From NCBI GenBank assembly GCA_026770585.1, contig MU646329.1:486559-503929 (forward strand): a stretch of DNA of 17,371 nt, in the 5' to 3' direction. The notes beneath the pieces were generated by a model. That model was not told the origin of the DNA. It saw nothing but the letters and a program-made list of their open reading frames with translations, and did not search any database. The stretch's first letter is position 1. Each line of letters opens with the position of its first letter. A program made the translations under genes and the position numbers. The stretch comes from Baffinella frigidus. Its lineage: Eukaryota; Cryptophyceae; Cryptomonadales; Baffinellaceae. This document shows positions 1 to 8,904 of this stretch, in pieces.

Positions 1-40
1 GCAGGTCCGCAAACGCCAGCAGCGTGACCAAAAGACACAT
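1..40 (-). CDS. Membrane-segment exon, partial, runs off the left edge
   Basis: Read on the minus strand, an acceptor ending CCGGCAG (plus 41-47) is followed by an open frame starting ATG TGT CTT. It encodes MCLLVTLLAFADL, a hydrophobic run typical of half a transmembrane helix. In phase it can follow the exon at 258-327, whose donor is phase 0. I do not recognise the family. It is probably the same polytopic membrane protein as the exons at 258-327 and 913-1011. The exon is cut by the window edge, so its donor and full length are unknown. The call rests on splice-site fit and hydrophobicity only. Confidence 0.35.
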   Translation of the reverse strand, partial: MCLLVTLLAFADL

Positions 41-93
41 CTGCCGGTACGCGGCTCCTCAGCCACAGATCAACATGAGGCGGGTGCCCAACT

Positions 94-213
94 GTAAAGT
101 CTGAGGGAGAAAGCCCAGGAAACAGACGAGTCTGCTGGCACGCGTGTCTTGAGCCCCTGGTTAACATGTGCCACGTATTCTAGGGTGAAGTCTGAGCGAG
201 GAAGTCCAGGAAA
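94..213. repeat. Imperfect 91-bp-spaced duplication
   Basis: The segment at 94-122 and the segment at 185-213 match at most positions; both read GT.AAGTCTGAG.GA..AAG.CCAGGAAA. They lie 91 bp apart in direct orientation, inside what would be an intron of the minus-strand membrane-protein gene. The cause is unknown, but a local tandem duplication is likely. Confidence 0.55.
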
Positions 214-257
214 GCTCCAGCCAGCAGACAGCAACGATTGAGACGGGGGGGTCGTAC

Positions 258-327
258 GAGAATGGTCTGCGGAACAACGCTGACCACCGTCTCGTACTTG
301 AGCAGCGTAGGCCGGAGGCGCCGCACA
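258..327 (-). CDS. Candidate exon of an unknown membrane protein
   Basis: This 70-nt minus-strand segment lies between an acceptor GGTTGCAG (plus 328-335) and a donor GTACGA (plus 252-257). After one leading base it encodes 23 residues, beginning VRRLRPTLLKYE and ending VVSVVPQTIL. The other two frames read as low-complexity Arg/Cys/Ser sequence, so this frame is preferred. It ends in phase 0, which fits the exon at 1-40. The same GTACGA donor ends the membrane exon near 16688. The family is not recognised. Confidence 0.4.
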
Positions 328-712
328 CTGCAACCGGTGCAGGCGAAATGAGATTCTCGCTGTCAGAAGTCGCAAGGACCGCGATGCTGCGACACCCGCG
401 GCTCACGAGCACCAGCTCCCGCCTCTGGCTCCACGTGTGGTGCGCCGTAGTGCATACCCACGCCACCCCGGCTCGTCCGGAAGCTGTGCAGCGCTCAGGG
501 GCACATGAATCACACCAAGCGAGGGTGGGGGGGGAGGGGAAGTTCCTGTGCACAGCGGCCACGAGGAAGCAAAAAGCCGCGTTCACGAGTCCAGTGACTT
601 GAAAGGTTCGATTAGCGTCCGAGCCCGCGTCCGAGCCCTGATGCAGAATCCAAGGTTAGCACCAGGATATCCACTACCACTAGACTTCATTCTCAACTCG
701 CTGGGTACTCAC

Positions 713-737
713 GATGGACAACAGAATCTATGCCTGG
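713..737 (-). CDS. Possible 25-nt micro-exon
   Basis: On the minus strand a strong donor GTGAGT (plus 707-712) follows 25 nt that begin after an acceptor GCGCTTCAG. In the phase left by the exon at 913-1011 it would encode PGIDSVVH. Its phase does not lead directly into the exon at 258-327, so either another exon lies between them or this is a chance donor. The rest of 328-912 holds no convincing coding sequence. Confidence 0.18.
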
Positions 738-912
738 CTGAAGCGCCGGCTGCTCCAAGGGCCCTGGTTCAGTTCTCCGCACACTGAATGGCACACGCAA
801 GAAGTGCGTGTGTGGGATGGGTATGTGGTGCTCAAGGCGCGATTCTTGACTGGATGCTTCCAAGAAAAGGACAGCAGGCAACAGGCCCCGATGGGTTGGG
901 CTGGGGGGGCAC

Positions 913-1011
913 GTTGATGTCCGCGAAGCGTGGTCCCAAGTTGGCGCCAATGTTGGCCACGTGGCACATGCCGAACAGGACGTTGAGGATGATGAAGATG
1001 CGTGGTGTGTC
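913..1011 (-). CDS. Transmembrane exon of an unknown membrane protein
   Basis: After an acceptor CACACGCAG (plus 1012-1020) the minus strand is open for exactly 33 codons, up to a donor GTGCCC (plus 907-912). The product begins DTPRIFIILNVLFGMCHVAN and continues IGANLGPRFADIN. It has one clear hydrophobic helix of about 18 residues followed by a short polar stretch. The composition is far more protein-like than the other frames. It abuts the start of the telomere-like array at 1017, so any upstream exons would have to lie beyond that array. The function is unknown; a multi-pass channel, transporter or cyclase N-terminal region are all possible. Confidence 0.5.
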
Positions 1012-1016
1012 CTGCG

Positions 1017-2311
1017 TGTGGGGTTTGGGGTTGAGGGTTTGGAGTGTAGGGATTAGGGTTTAGGCTTCAGGCTTGAGGGTTGAGCGTTGAGGATTGAGGG
1101 TTGAGGGTTGAGGGTTTACGGTTTACGGTGTAGGGTTGAGGGTGTAGGAATCAGGGTTAGGGTTTAGGGTTTAGGGGGTAGGGTTTGAGATTTAGGGTTT
1201 AGGGTTTGGGGTTTGGGGTTTGGATTTGGGGTTTGGGGTTTAGGGTTTAGGGTTTGGGGTTTAGAGTTGAGGGTTTAGTGTTTTGGTTTGGTGGTGTAGG
1301 GTGTAGGGTTAAGGGTTGAGGATTCGGGGTTTAGGGTTTAGGGTGTAGGGTGTAGGGTTTGGGGCTTAGGGTTCAAGGTTTAGGGTTTAGGGTTTGGGGT
1401 TTAGGGTTTAGGGTGTAGGGCTGAGCGTTAAGGGTCAAAGATTGGGAGTTTAGGGTTTAGGGTTTGGGGTTCAGGGTTGGGGTTTGGGGTTCAGGGTTTT
1501 GGGGTTGGGGGTTCAGGGTTTAGGGTTTAGAGTTTAGGGTTACGGTTTACGGTGTAGGGTTAAGGGCTTTGGGTGTAGGGTGTAGGGTTAAGGGTTTAGG
1601 GTTTAGGGTTCAGGGTGTACGGTTGAGGGTTAAGGGTTTAGGGTGTAGTGTTTAGAGTTTAGGGTTTAGGGTTTAGGGTTTTGGTTTTGGGGTTTAGGGT
1701 TTAGAGTTGCAAGGTTTAGGGTTTGCAGTGTAGGGTTTAGGGTTAGAGTGTAGGGTGTAGGGTTAAAGGTTTAGGGTTTAGGGCTGAGGGTGGAGGGTTC
1801 AGGGTTTAGGGTTTAGGGTTTAGGGTTTAGGGTTTATAGTTTAGGGTTTAGGGTTTAGGGTTTAGTGTTTGGGGTTTGGGGTTGAGGGTTTGGGGTTTGG
1901 GGTTTAGGGCATAGAGTTTAGGGTTTAGGGTTTGGGGTTGAGGGTGTAGGGTTCAGGGTTCTAGGGTGTGGGTGTGGGGTTTAGGATTTAGGGTTTGGGG
2001 GTTGGGGATTAGGGTTTAGGGTGTGGGGTTTAGGGTTTAGGGTTCAGAGTTTAGGGTTTAGGGTTTAAAGTTTAGGTGTTAGGGTTTAGGGTTGATGGTT
2101 TACGGTTTTGGGTTGAGGGTGTAGGGTTTATGGGATTTAGGGTTTGGTGTTGAGGGGTTAAGGTTGAGGGTTTAGGTTTTATTGTTTAGGTTTGAGAGTT
2201 TAGTGTTTAAGGTTCAGTGTTTAGGGTTTAGGGTTCAGGGTTCAGGGTTCAGGGTTGAGGTCTCAGGGTTGAGGGGTGAGGGTTGAGGGCTGAGGGTTGA
2301 GGGTTTTGGGT

Positions 2312-2363
<52 letters not shown>

Positions 2364-2563
2364 AGGTTGAGGGCTGAGGGTTGAAGGCAGATGATTGAGG
2401 GTTGAGGCTTGAGGGTTGAGAGATGAGGGCAAAGGGCAGAGGGTAGAGGGCAGAATGTGGAGAGTGGAGGGACTAGGGCAGAGGGCAGAGGGATGAGGTT
2501 CGAGGGTTGAGGGTTGAGGGTTCAGGGTTGAGGGTTGAGGGTTGAGGGTTGAGGGTTCAGGGT

Positions 2564-2623
<60 letters not shown>

Positions 2624-2823
2624 GGCGGAGGGTTGAGGGTGGAAGGTGGAGGGCGGAGGGCGGAGGGTTGAGGGTTGAGGATGGAGGGTGGAGGATGGAG
2701 GGTTGAGGGTGTAGGGTTGAGGGTTCAGGGTTGAGGGTTGAGCATGGAGAGTGGAGGGTGGAGGGTGGAGAGTGGAGGGTGGATGGTGGAGGGTTGAGGG
2801 TGGAGGGTGGAGGGTGGAGGGTT
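1017..2823 (+). repeat. Degenerate telomere-like array 1 (TTTAGGG family)
   Basis: About 1.8 kb consists almost entirely of 7-8 bp variants of TTTAGGG on the plus strand: GTTTAGGG, GTTTGGGG, GTGTAGGG, GTTCAGGG and GTTGAGGG. Perfect TTTAGGG runs occur near 1800-1860. The composition drifts: the left part is dominated by TTTAGGG and TTTGGGG, 2270-2640 by GTTGAGGG, and 2640-2823 by GGAGGGTGGAG purine-rich units. TTTAGGG is the known telomere unit of plants, many algae and several alveolates. The array is internal, so it is an interstitial telomeric repeat or a telomere-derived satellite. Open frames inside it are repeat artefacts. Confidence 0.95.
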
Positions 2824-2867
2824 GCCTGCCACTGGGCGAACTCCAGGTCGAAATCGGTTGGTCGTAA

Positions 2868-3776
2868 GGTTTTCTGGGGAGGTCACACGAGAGAGAAGAT
2901 AATCTCGAGGGACCTACCCAGAGTCATATCACCAAGTATACAACGTATACGAAGATCATTCGCCGTGACTCCATTGAAGGACGTGCTTTTGACCTCGTGA
3001 CCGACAACGTGACAAGGAACCTGGCAGAACTTTCTTGTGCAGGGTCACGAAGTGACACGAACCGGAACCTCGTCAGAACTGCAGAACTGGTCAAATGTCC
3101 TCGTGACCAAATCTCCCTTGCGCGGGGGGGCTGGCAAATTGGGCATAACGCGGTGCAGGCGGTGTGGAAGCAGGCTGGGGAGGAGGCGGGTTTCACAGCG
3201 CGTGTGGACGTGGCACACGGTCTGCCGCGTGAAATGCACAACGCTGGCAGGATCTGTGACATCCTCTACATTCCTACTGACCTGAAACTTCACGGCCTGA
3301 CTCCTATCCTTGCTGACATCTCTCTAACGCACTGCTTCATCGGGAACGCGAGTGACAGGGAGCAGTAGGGTACCTATCAGGAAAAGAAACTGCGCCAGCG
3401 AGCGCAGTTTAAGAGCCTCAAGCACGCGTGGGCAGGGAGTATGTCGGGGGAGAGTGCCGCGACGCTGTGTCTGCTTGCCTGGTGTCAGGCCGGGCGCGAG
3501 GCGCAGTTCTTTGTAAATGACTGGGGTGATGGTGCTGGGGCAGACAACGAGGCCAACGCGCTGGTGGAGGCGTCAAAGCGGGCTTTCCGTAGATGGGGTG
3601 CGCGCCTGACGTTGGCTGTCTGGCGAGCGACTGCGGCGAGGGCCACCGGTCCCGGTGTCCGCGTCGTCAAGAATTGGGGGTCCCGCGGGAACGGGGCTGT
3701 CCCTTTCCCCGAGACGGGGGTGTTCGCGCCTTCGTCTCCGTTTCACAAAAACGTGCAGTGTGTGAGAGAAACCTAG
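2868..3776 (+). pseudogene. Decayed retroelement ORF, C-terminal part, with in-frame TAG
   Basis: One plus-strand frame is open from just after TAA at 2865-2867 to TAG at 3774-3776, broken only by a TAG at 3366-3368. Motifs in order are CPRDQ, GGWQIGHNAVQAVW, AGFTARVDVAHGLP, RICDILYIP and ILADISLTH. After the stop, a K/R-rich helix (EKKLRQRAQFKSLKHAW) and a final LTLAVWRATAARATG follow. This order of a GG..I.(R)HN motif, AGF, a DIL segment and a D.(S/T)(L/V)TH segment recalls, from memory, the C-terminal region after the reverse transcriptase in non-LTR-type mobile-element proteins of protists and invertebrates. No polymerase motifs are present, so it is at best a 5'-truncated, pseudogenised fragment. 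It sits between two telomere-like arrays. The assignment is by motif pattern only. Confidence 0.5.
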
Positions 3777-3875
3777 ATCCTAGTAGAACTCAAACCCCAG
3801 CAGGGGAGGGAGTCTTAGAATGTGGTCATGCTGGTCTTGTAATCAATAAAATCATCTTGTCGTGACTCACGAGCC
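3777..3875. other. Short spacer after the retroelement remnant
   Basis: No gene is seen. The sequence holds an AATAAA hexamer at 3844-3849 on the plus strand, about 70 bp after the retroelement stop, which could be the element's polyadenylation signal. No poly(A) tail or clear target-site duplication is visible. Confidence 0.3.
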
Positions 3876-3962
3876 GTGAGGAAGCATGGCCTTTCTACAG
3901 AACAAGGTCCGGTGTCCGCCAATGTTGGGAGCTCGAAGAACCTAAAAAACCTGAAGGGACAC
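3876..3962 (+). repeat. Dispersed 'FRCPPM' repeat, copy A
   Basis: This is one of three copies of a short dispersed sequence (others at 8614-8697 and 8966-9028). The shared part reads ACAAG.TCCGGTGTCCGCC and then ATGTTGGGAGCTCGAAG. From an ATG at 3885 it is open for 19 codons to TAA at 3942-3944. The peptide is MAFLQNKVRCPPMLGARRT. The other copies share the frame and stop position without indels. It could be a repeated exon end, a tiny ORF or a non-coding mobile sequence. I do not recognise it as a known snRNA or tRNA. Confidence 0.7.
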
Positions 3963-4031
3963 TGGGACCGTTGCACCTGGGGTCCGCGGAGGACCCCTGG
4001 AGTCTCCTGGAGCACAAACGTTGACTCTGTC

Positions 4032-4094
4032 AGTAGGCCAAAGCCAGCCTGGGGTAGGCCAAAGCCAGTCTGGAGTAGGTCAAAGCAAGTCTGA
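4032..4094 (+). repeat. Three-unit 21-bp minisatellite
   Basis: Three adjacent 21-bp units start at 4032, 4053 and 4074, each close to AGTAGGCCAAAGCCAGTCTGG. The third unit has diverged the most. The unit length equals that of the minisatellite at 8465-8780, but the sequences are unrelated. Confidence 0.85.
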
Positions 4095-4304
4095 ACCCCT
4101 GGCCCGCGGCAGGCCCCTCGAGGGCGCGACGCGGCTCCCGCCACACCTTTTGGAAGGACGCGACATGCACTATGCAAAGGATCGTGCGCCGGCGGCGCGC
4201 CCCCCGCGTCCCATCGCAGGGATACTTCTTTTTCCGACCCAACATCCACCCTGGAGGCAGGGTGGGGGTATTTTGAGCATTCTTAAGTCAACTCCCCTTG
4301 GAAT

Positions 4305-4322
4305 GGACTGAGATCTCAGTCC
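4305..4322. repeat. 18-bp perfect palindrome
   Basis: The sequence GGACTGAGATCTCAGTCC is a perfect inverted repeat with no loop. It lies just after CTTAAGTCAACTCCCCTTG (4282-4300), which resembles the subterminal sequence of the foldback elements at 14930 and 15981. It may be the scar or solo end of a related element. Confidence 0.6.
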
Positions 4323-4492
4323 TCCGTGATGAATGGATCTGGTACAAAACGGTCTTATAAGTATTTTAGTGGTACAAATCCTGTCAACTTTTGCGATAAA
4401 GGGTTATTCGGGATTAGCCGCAAGTCCCCGCCAGGGTGGCATGCTCCCTGCGATGAGCCGCGTGCTGCTTTGCGCGGCATGTTAATAGCGGC

Positions 4493-4651
4493 GCAACCTA
4501 TTATTAGTTTTGTAAAGTAACTCGTTCCTGGTACAAATTATAAAACAAGACCTCGTTTAAAAAGGAATTGGAGCCCTTTTTAGTTTTAAATGGACCTTGT
4601 TTTATAATTTGTACCATAACGAGTTGCTTTACAAAACTAATTATAGGTTGC
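4493..4651. mobile_element. 159-bp foldback (MITE-like) element
   Basis: Nearly the whole 159 bp is one inverted repeat. The left arm starts GCAACCTATTATTAGTTTTG and the right arm, read in reverse complement, starts GCAACCTATAATTAGTTTTG. Pairing continues with few mismatches through GTACAAATTATAAAACAAG to a short A/T-rich loop around 4560-4590. It has no coding capacity; both strands give the same spurious peptide because the arms are complementary. A TATA-like AT-rich interior in GC-rich surroundings marks it as an insertion. No clear target-site duplication is seen. Confidence 0.85.
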
Positions 4652-5391
4652 GAGCCTATGAATGTTGCCCGCGTTTGCGAATCTCCGATCCTGCTCGCCC
4701 CCCTTCTCACCACACGCCCCATCGGCGTGTGGGGCAGCGTTTGGGGTGTCTTTGATCTGAGTTTGATTTGGGTTTGATTTGGCGGGAGCTTGAAGTGCTT
4801 GGGCGTCGGTGAGGACGAGAGACGACGGGGGGGGGGGGGCAACAACTAGGCTACCTGAGCGGGCGCGCGAGCCGCTCCCACTGTAGGGCTCTTCGCGGGC
4901 CCCACATCGTTGGTCGCCAAGGTGCCGTCCTGATACGGCAGGTCTCGCCCAGGTTGCCCTCGGGAGGATGAGGAGCCATGTCCTGTTGCCGGGCCGGGGC
5001 GTCACCACCGGAGCCCCTCCACTGGCCCAACGAGGAGTGTGGGGGTAGCTACCGGGGTGAGAGTAGGGGGGTCCCACGGGTTATGCGCTCCCAAGGGGTT
5101 GCTCGTGGGACACTATGGGGGGTAGACAGGGGATGGGCTGTACGCACCGCCTGTCTTGCTCTACTTAGCTGCCTTCTTCTGATCAAGGCTTCTTCGAATG
5201 CTGAAGGAGGGCAAGCTGTTGTTCTGTCAGACGTTTATGCATCAGGCAAAGGCTCGTCTTTCGCCTCTTGCGGCTGTGCTCACCACGGCGTTTCCACCCA
5301 CGGACCCAGAAACGTGCGTGCTGCTGTACGACGTTCATTGAAGCTCCAATAGCTCCAATATATCGCCGTAGCGCGGACCGCGGCGTTTCTG
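4652..5391. other. Unassigned spacer before telomere-like array 2
   Basis: No recognised gene. The stretch contains a run of 13 G at 4827-4839. A plus-strand frame from ATG at 4978 to TAG at 5350-5352 gives 124 codons. It includes a hydrophobic run ACLALLSCLLLI, but the flanks are low-complexity and there is no family resemblance. A minus-strand Pro/Arg-rich open frame overlaps it and is equally unconvincing. It could hide an exon, but I cannot support one. Confidence 0.3.
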
Positions 5392-6053
5392 CCTTAGGGT
5401 TCAGGGTTTGGGGTTCAGGGTTTAGGGTTTCAGGTTCAGGTTTTAGGGTTCAGGCTTTAGGGTTGAGGGTTGAGGGTGTAGGGTGTAGGGTACAGGATAT
5501 AGATTTTGTGCTGTAGAGTGTGGGGTTTGGGGTTTGGTTTTGGGGTTGTAGCGTTTCCACATTTGGTTTTAGGGTTCAGGGTTCGAGGTTGAGGGTTTAG
5601 GGTTCAGGTTTAAGCGTGCATGGTTTAGTCTGTATTACGGTTTTGTGTTTAGAGTTTAGGGTTCAGGGTGGGTTTATGGTTTAGGTTTTTGGGTTCAGGG
5701 TTGGAGGTTTCACGTGAGGAGTTACGGTTCAGGGTTCAGGGTTGAGTGTTGAGGGTTGAGGGTTGAGAGTGGAGGGTTGAGAGTTGAGGGTTAAATGTTG
5801 AGGGTTGAGGGTTGAGTTGTTTTGGGGTTTGGGGTTTAGGATTTGGGGTTAAGGTTTGAGGGATCAGGGTTCAGGATTGAGGGGTTGGGATTTAGGTTCT
5901 ATGGTTCAGGGTTTGGGGTTTGGGGTTTGGGGTTTAGGGTTTAGGGTTTCGGGTTTAGGGTTGAAAGTTGAGGGGTGAGGGTTGAGAGTTGAGGATTAAG
6001 GGTTGAGGGTTGAGGGTTGAGGGGGTTTTAGGGGTTTGGGTTTTGGGTTGAGG

Positions 6054-6087
<34 letters not shown>

Positions 6088-7861
6088 GGTTTGTGGTTCA
6101 GGTTTGAGTGTTTGGGGTTGATGGTTCATGGGTGAGGGTGTAAGGTTCAGGATTTAGAGTTTGGGAAGTAGGGTGTCGGGTTAACGATTTAGGGTTTAGG
6201 GTTGAGGGTTGAGGGTTTGCAAAGGTTTTGGGTTTTTGGTTTTAGGGTTTACAGTTCAAAGTAGTGTGCATGGTTTAGTTAGTATGGTTCAGGGTTTATG
6301 GTTTTGGGTGCATGGTTTAGGGTGCAGGGTAGGTTTCAAAGGGGTGCAGGATTTTTTGTTTAGGGTTTGGGGTTTGGGGTTCGGGGTTTATGTTTGAGGT
6401 TTTAGCGTCTAGGGTTTAGGATTTAGAGTTTAGGGTTCAGGGTTTCAGGTGTAGAGTTAGAAGAGTTTGCGGTTCAGGGTTCAGGGTTCAGGATTTAGGG
6501 TTTAGGGTTTAGGGTTTAGAGTTTAGGGTCTAGGGTTTAGGTTGAGGGTTTTAGGGTTCAGAGTTTAGGGTTCAGGGTTCAGGGTTCAGGGTTCAGGGTT
6601 CAGGGTTCAGGGTGTATGGCTGAAGGTTGAGGGTTGAGGGATCAGGGTTCAGTGTTTGAGGTTGAGGGTTTAGGGTTCAGTGTTGAGGGTTTAGGGTTTG
6701 GGTTTGAGGTTTTCGGGTTTAGGGATTGGGTTGAAGGATCAAGGGTTAAGGGTCAAGTGTTCAGGGTTAAGGATCAAGGGTTCTGGGTTTAGGGTTTTGG
6801 GATTTGGCTGAAGGGTCAAGGGTTAAGGGTCAAGGGTTCAGGGTTCAGGGCTAAGGGTTCTGGGTTTATGGGGTCTAGGGATTGAAGTTAAGGGTCAAGG
6901 GTTTAGTTTTCACGATTTAGGGTTTAGGTTTTTTTTGTTCAGGGTTCAGGGTTCAGGGTTGAGGCTGAAGGGTTTAGGGTTTAGGGTTTAGTGTTGAGGG
7001 TTCAGGGTTCAGGTTTATGGGCTTAGTGTTTAGGGTTTAAGGTTCAGGGTCTAGGGTTTAGGGTTGAGAGTTTCTTGAGGGTTGAGGGTTGAGGGTTGAG
7101 GGTTTGGGGTCCAGGGTTGGGTGTTTGGTGTTGAAGGTTGAGGGTTTAGGGTTTAGGGTTTAGGGTTGAGGGTTGAGGGTTGAGGGTTGAGGGGTGACGG
7201 TTTCCAAAGGGTTCAGGGCTTTGGTTTTAGGGTTAAGAGTTTGAGGTCAAGGGTTTACGGTTCAGGGTTTAGCCTGCAGGATTTAGTTTGTACGGTTTAG
7301 GGTTTGTTGTTTTCGGTTTGGGGTTCAGGGTTGGGGGTTTAGTGTTTATGGTTTATGGTTTATGGTTTATGGTTTAGGGTTGAGGGTTTCGGATTCAGTG
7401 TTCGCCGTTCACCGATGAGGGTTTGGGGTTCAGTGTTTAGGGTTTAGGGCTTAGGTTTTGGGTTGTAGGGTTTAGGATTCAGGAATCAGGATGTGGGGTT
7501 TATAGTTTAGGGTTAAGGATTTAGGGTTTCCAAAGGTTTTCGGTTTTCGGTTTTAGGGTTAGGGTTCGAGGTTGAGGGTTAAGCGTGCTGGGTTTAGCAT
7601 GCAGGGTTTTGTTTGTAGGTTTGAGGGTTTATAGTTTAGGGTTTAGGGTGCAGGCTGCAAGGTTTACGGCTTGGGGTTCAGGGTTCAGGGTTCAGGGTTT
7701 AGGGTTTAGGGTTTAGGGCTTAGGGGTTTGGGTTTTGGGTTAGGGTTCAGGATTTAGGGGTTTTGGTTCAGGGTTTGGGATTTAGGGTTTAGGATTTAGG
7801 GTTCGGGGTTCGGGGTTATGGTATTGGGTCAAGGTATGGGGTTTAGGGTTTAGGTCTTTGT
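5392..7861 (+). repeat. Degenerate telomere-like array 2
   Basis: About 2.5 kb of 6-9 bp variants of TTTAGGG, G-rich on the plus strand like array 1. GTTCAGGG and GTTGAGGG blocks alternate with TTTAGGG blocks. Examples are pure GTTCAGGG near 6565-6610, GTTGAGGG near 6050-6090 and TTTAGGG near 6490-6520. Higher-order blocks recur, for example TTTCCAAAGG followed by TTTTGG or CTTTGG segments near 7201 and 7530, and a 'gcatggttta' segment near 5619, 6269 and 6309. The array is far more scrambled than a working telomere. Confidence 0.94.
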
Positions 7862-8460
7862 CTTGGGGAGGCTTATGCTGAGTGGCTGGCTGGTTGCCAG
7901 AGTCAAAGCACGCGCGCCATCCTTTTGCAGTCTTGGGTTTAGGGTTTAGGGTTTAAGTTTTAGGTTTTAGGGTGTAGTGTTCAGGGTTTAGGGTCCAGGA
8001 CTTGGGGTGTAGGTCTTAGTCTGGGACCTGGTCTTCCTCGCCACGCCCTGCATCTCTTTCTCTCCGTAGCTCTCAGCCGGAGGTTTAGAGGTCAGAACTT
8101 AGGTTTTAGGTCTTAGTCTGGGGGATCTGGTCTTCCTCGTCCTGCTCAGCCAGAGCAAGCGCCGCCCTGTCGCGCCTAAGAGGATACTGGCCACTTCGGC
8201 CACTTATGGCGACAAGTGGACCCTACTAAGTGGACCGCACTGCGTGGACCACTCTCAGCGCCTTCCTCGCCCCCGTTAGGACTTCTGACCGTGCTTGTCC
8301 TCTGCAAGCGCGGTTGCCAACGTGCCTGTTTTGCGGCTCGATCTGGGGATAACACCATGTAGGCATAGCCGGAGTGACTTTACACAAGTCAGCCCTACAG
8401 CAGACTCGAGCAGAACCGCTCGGCTGTCTTTGCGCCGCACCACTGATCTTCGCTTGGTGC
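7862..8460. other. Array edge with a duplicated GTCTTAGTCTGGG segment
   Basis: A 70-bp non-repeat island (7862-7930) is followed by a last block of telomere-like units to about 8020. A segment GGTCTTAGTCTGGG...CTGGTCTTCCTCG occurs twice (about 8011 and 8108), and a weaker third version lies at about 7855. A plus-strand frame after the second copy reads VFLVLLSQSKRRPVAPKRIL and stays open to about 8280. It contains three GTGGACC repeats. It may be an exon fragment but has no family match. The remainder to 8460 shows nothing recognisable. Confidence 0.4.
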
Positions 8461-8464
8461 CTTG

Positions 8465-8780
8465 AGACCTCCTGACTCTGTTTTGAGACCTTGAGACTCT
8501 GTCCTGAGACCTGCAGTCTCTATCCTGAGACATTCAAACTCTATCCTGAGAACATCCAGACTCTATCATGGGACCTCCTGTTTCCATCCCGAGATCTCTT
8601 GACTCCATCCTGAGACGAGCATGGCCTTTCTGCAGGATACGTTCCGGTGCCCGCCTATGGTGGGAGTTAAAAGAAGCTAAAGGACCTAAAGGACTGTAAG
8701 CTTCCAGCCTAAGACCTCCTGGTCCCGAGACCTCGCGATTCTGTCCTGAGACTTCCTGACTCGATCCTGAGCCCTGCCGT
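8465..8780. repeat. 21-bp minisatellite, split by an inserted repeat
   Basis: Units of 21-22 bp close to ACTCTATCCTGAGACCTCCTG run from about 8465 to 8613 and resume from about 8700 to 8780. On the minus strand each unit would encode seven residues, roughly SQDRVSR, in an open frame. That frame is best explained by the 21-bp period. Between the two halves lies copy B of the dispersed repeat (8614-8697), so the repeat landed inside, or was captured by, the minisatellite. Confidence 0.85.
8614..8697 (+). repeat. Dispersed 'FRCPPM' repeat, copy B
   Basis: This copy matches copy A from AGCATGGCCTTTCT through the AAAGGACCTAAAGGAC tail. From ATG at 8621 it reads MAFLQDTFRCPPMVGVKRS and stops at TAA 8678-8680, the same length as copy A. 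Roughly ten codons differ between A and B, yet no indel has broken the frame. It interrupts the 21-bp minisatellite. Confidence 0.7.
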
Positions 8781-8904
8781 CTGGCGGAAGGGCTCCGCTC
8801 GGGCGCTCGAGACACACAGAGACATCGTGTGCGAGTAAGGCTTCACCGTGGAGAGGACGGATCCGCGGGCACGTGCGGGCTAATATCTCCGTATCCCTTA
8901 AGTG

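Noticed and set aside
2235-2432. Minus-strand frame with repeated STLNPQP units.
   Set aside because: It is a translation of the telomere-like heptamer and octamer repeats.
2731-3000. Plus-strand frame starting with repeated RVEGGEWRV units.
   Set aside because: It arises from GGAGGGTGGAG repeats and then runs out of frame into the retroelement remnant.
3880-3900. AGCATGGCC resembling part of U6 snRNA.
   Set aside because: The ACAGAGA box, the stem-loop and the 3' U-tract of U6 are absent; only nine bases agree.
4504-4845. Minus-strand frame over the 159-bp foldback element.
   Set aside because: It exists because of the inverted repeat; both strands give the peptide QPIISFVK, so it is not a gene.
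8465-8780. Regularly spaced repeats as a possible CRISPR array.
   Set aside because: The units are contiguous 21-bp minisatellite repeats with no spacers, in a eukaryotic context.
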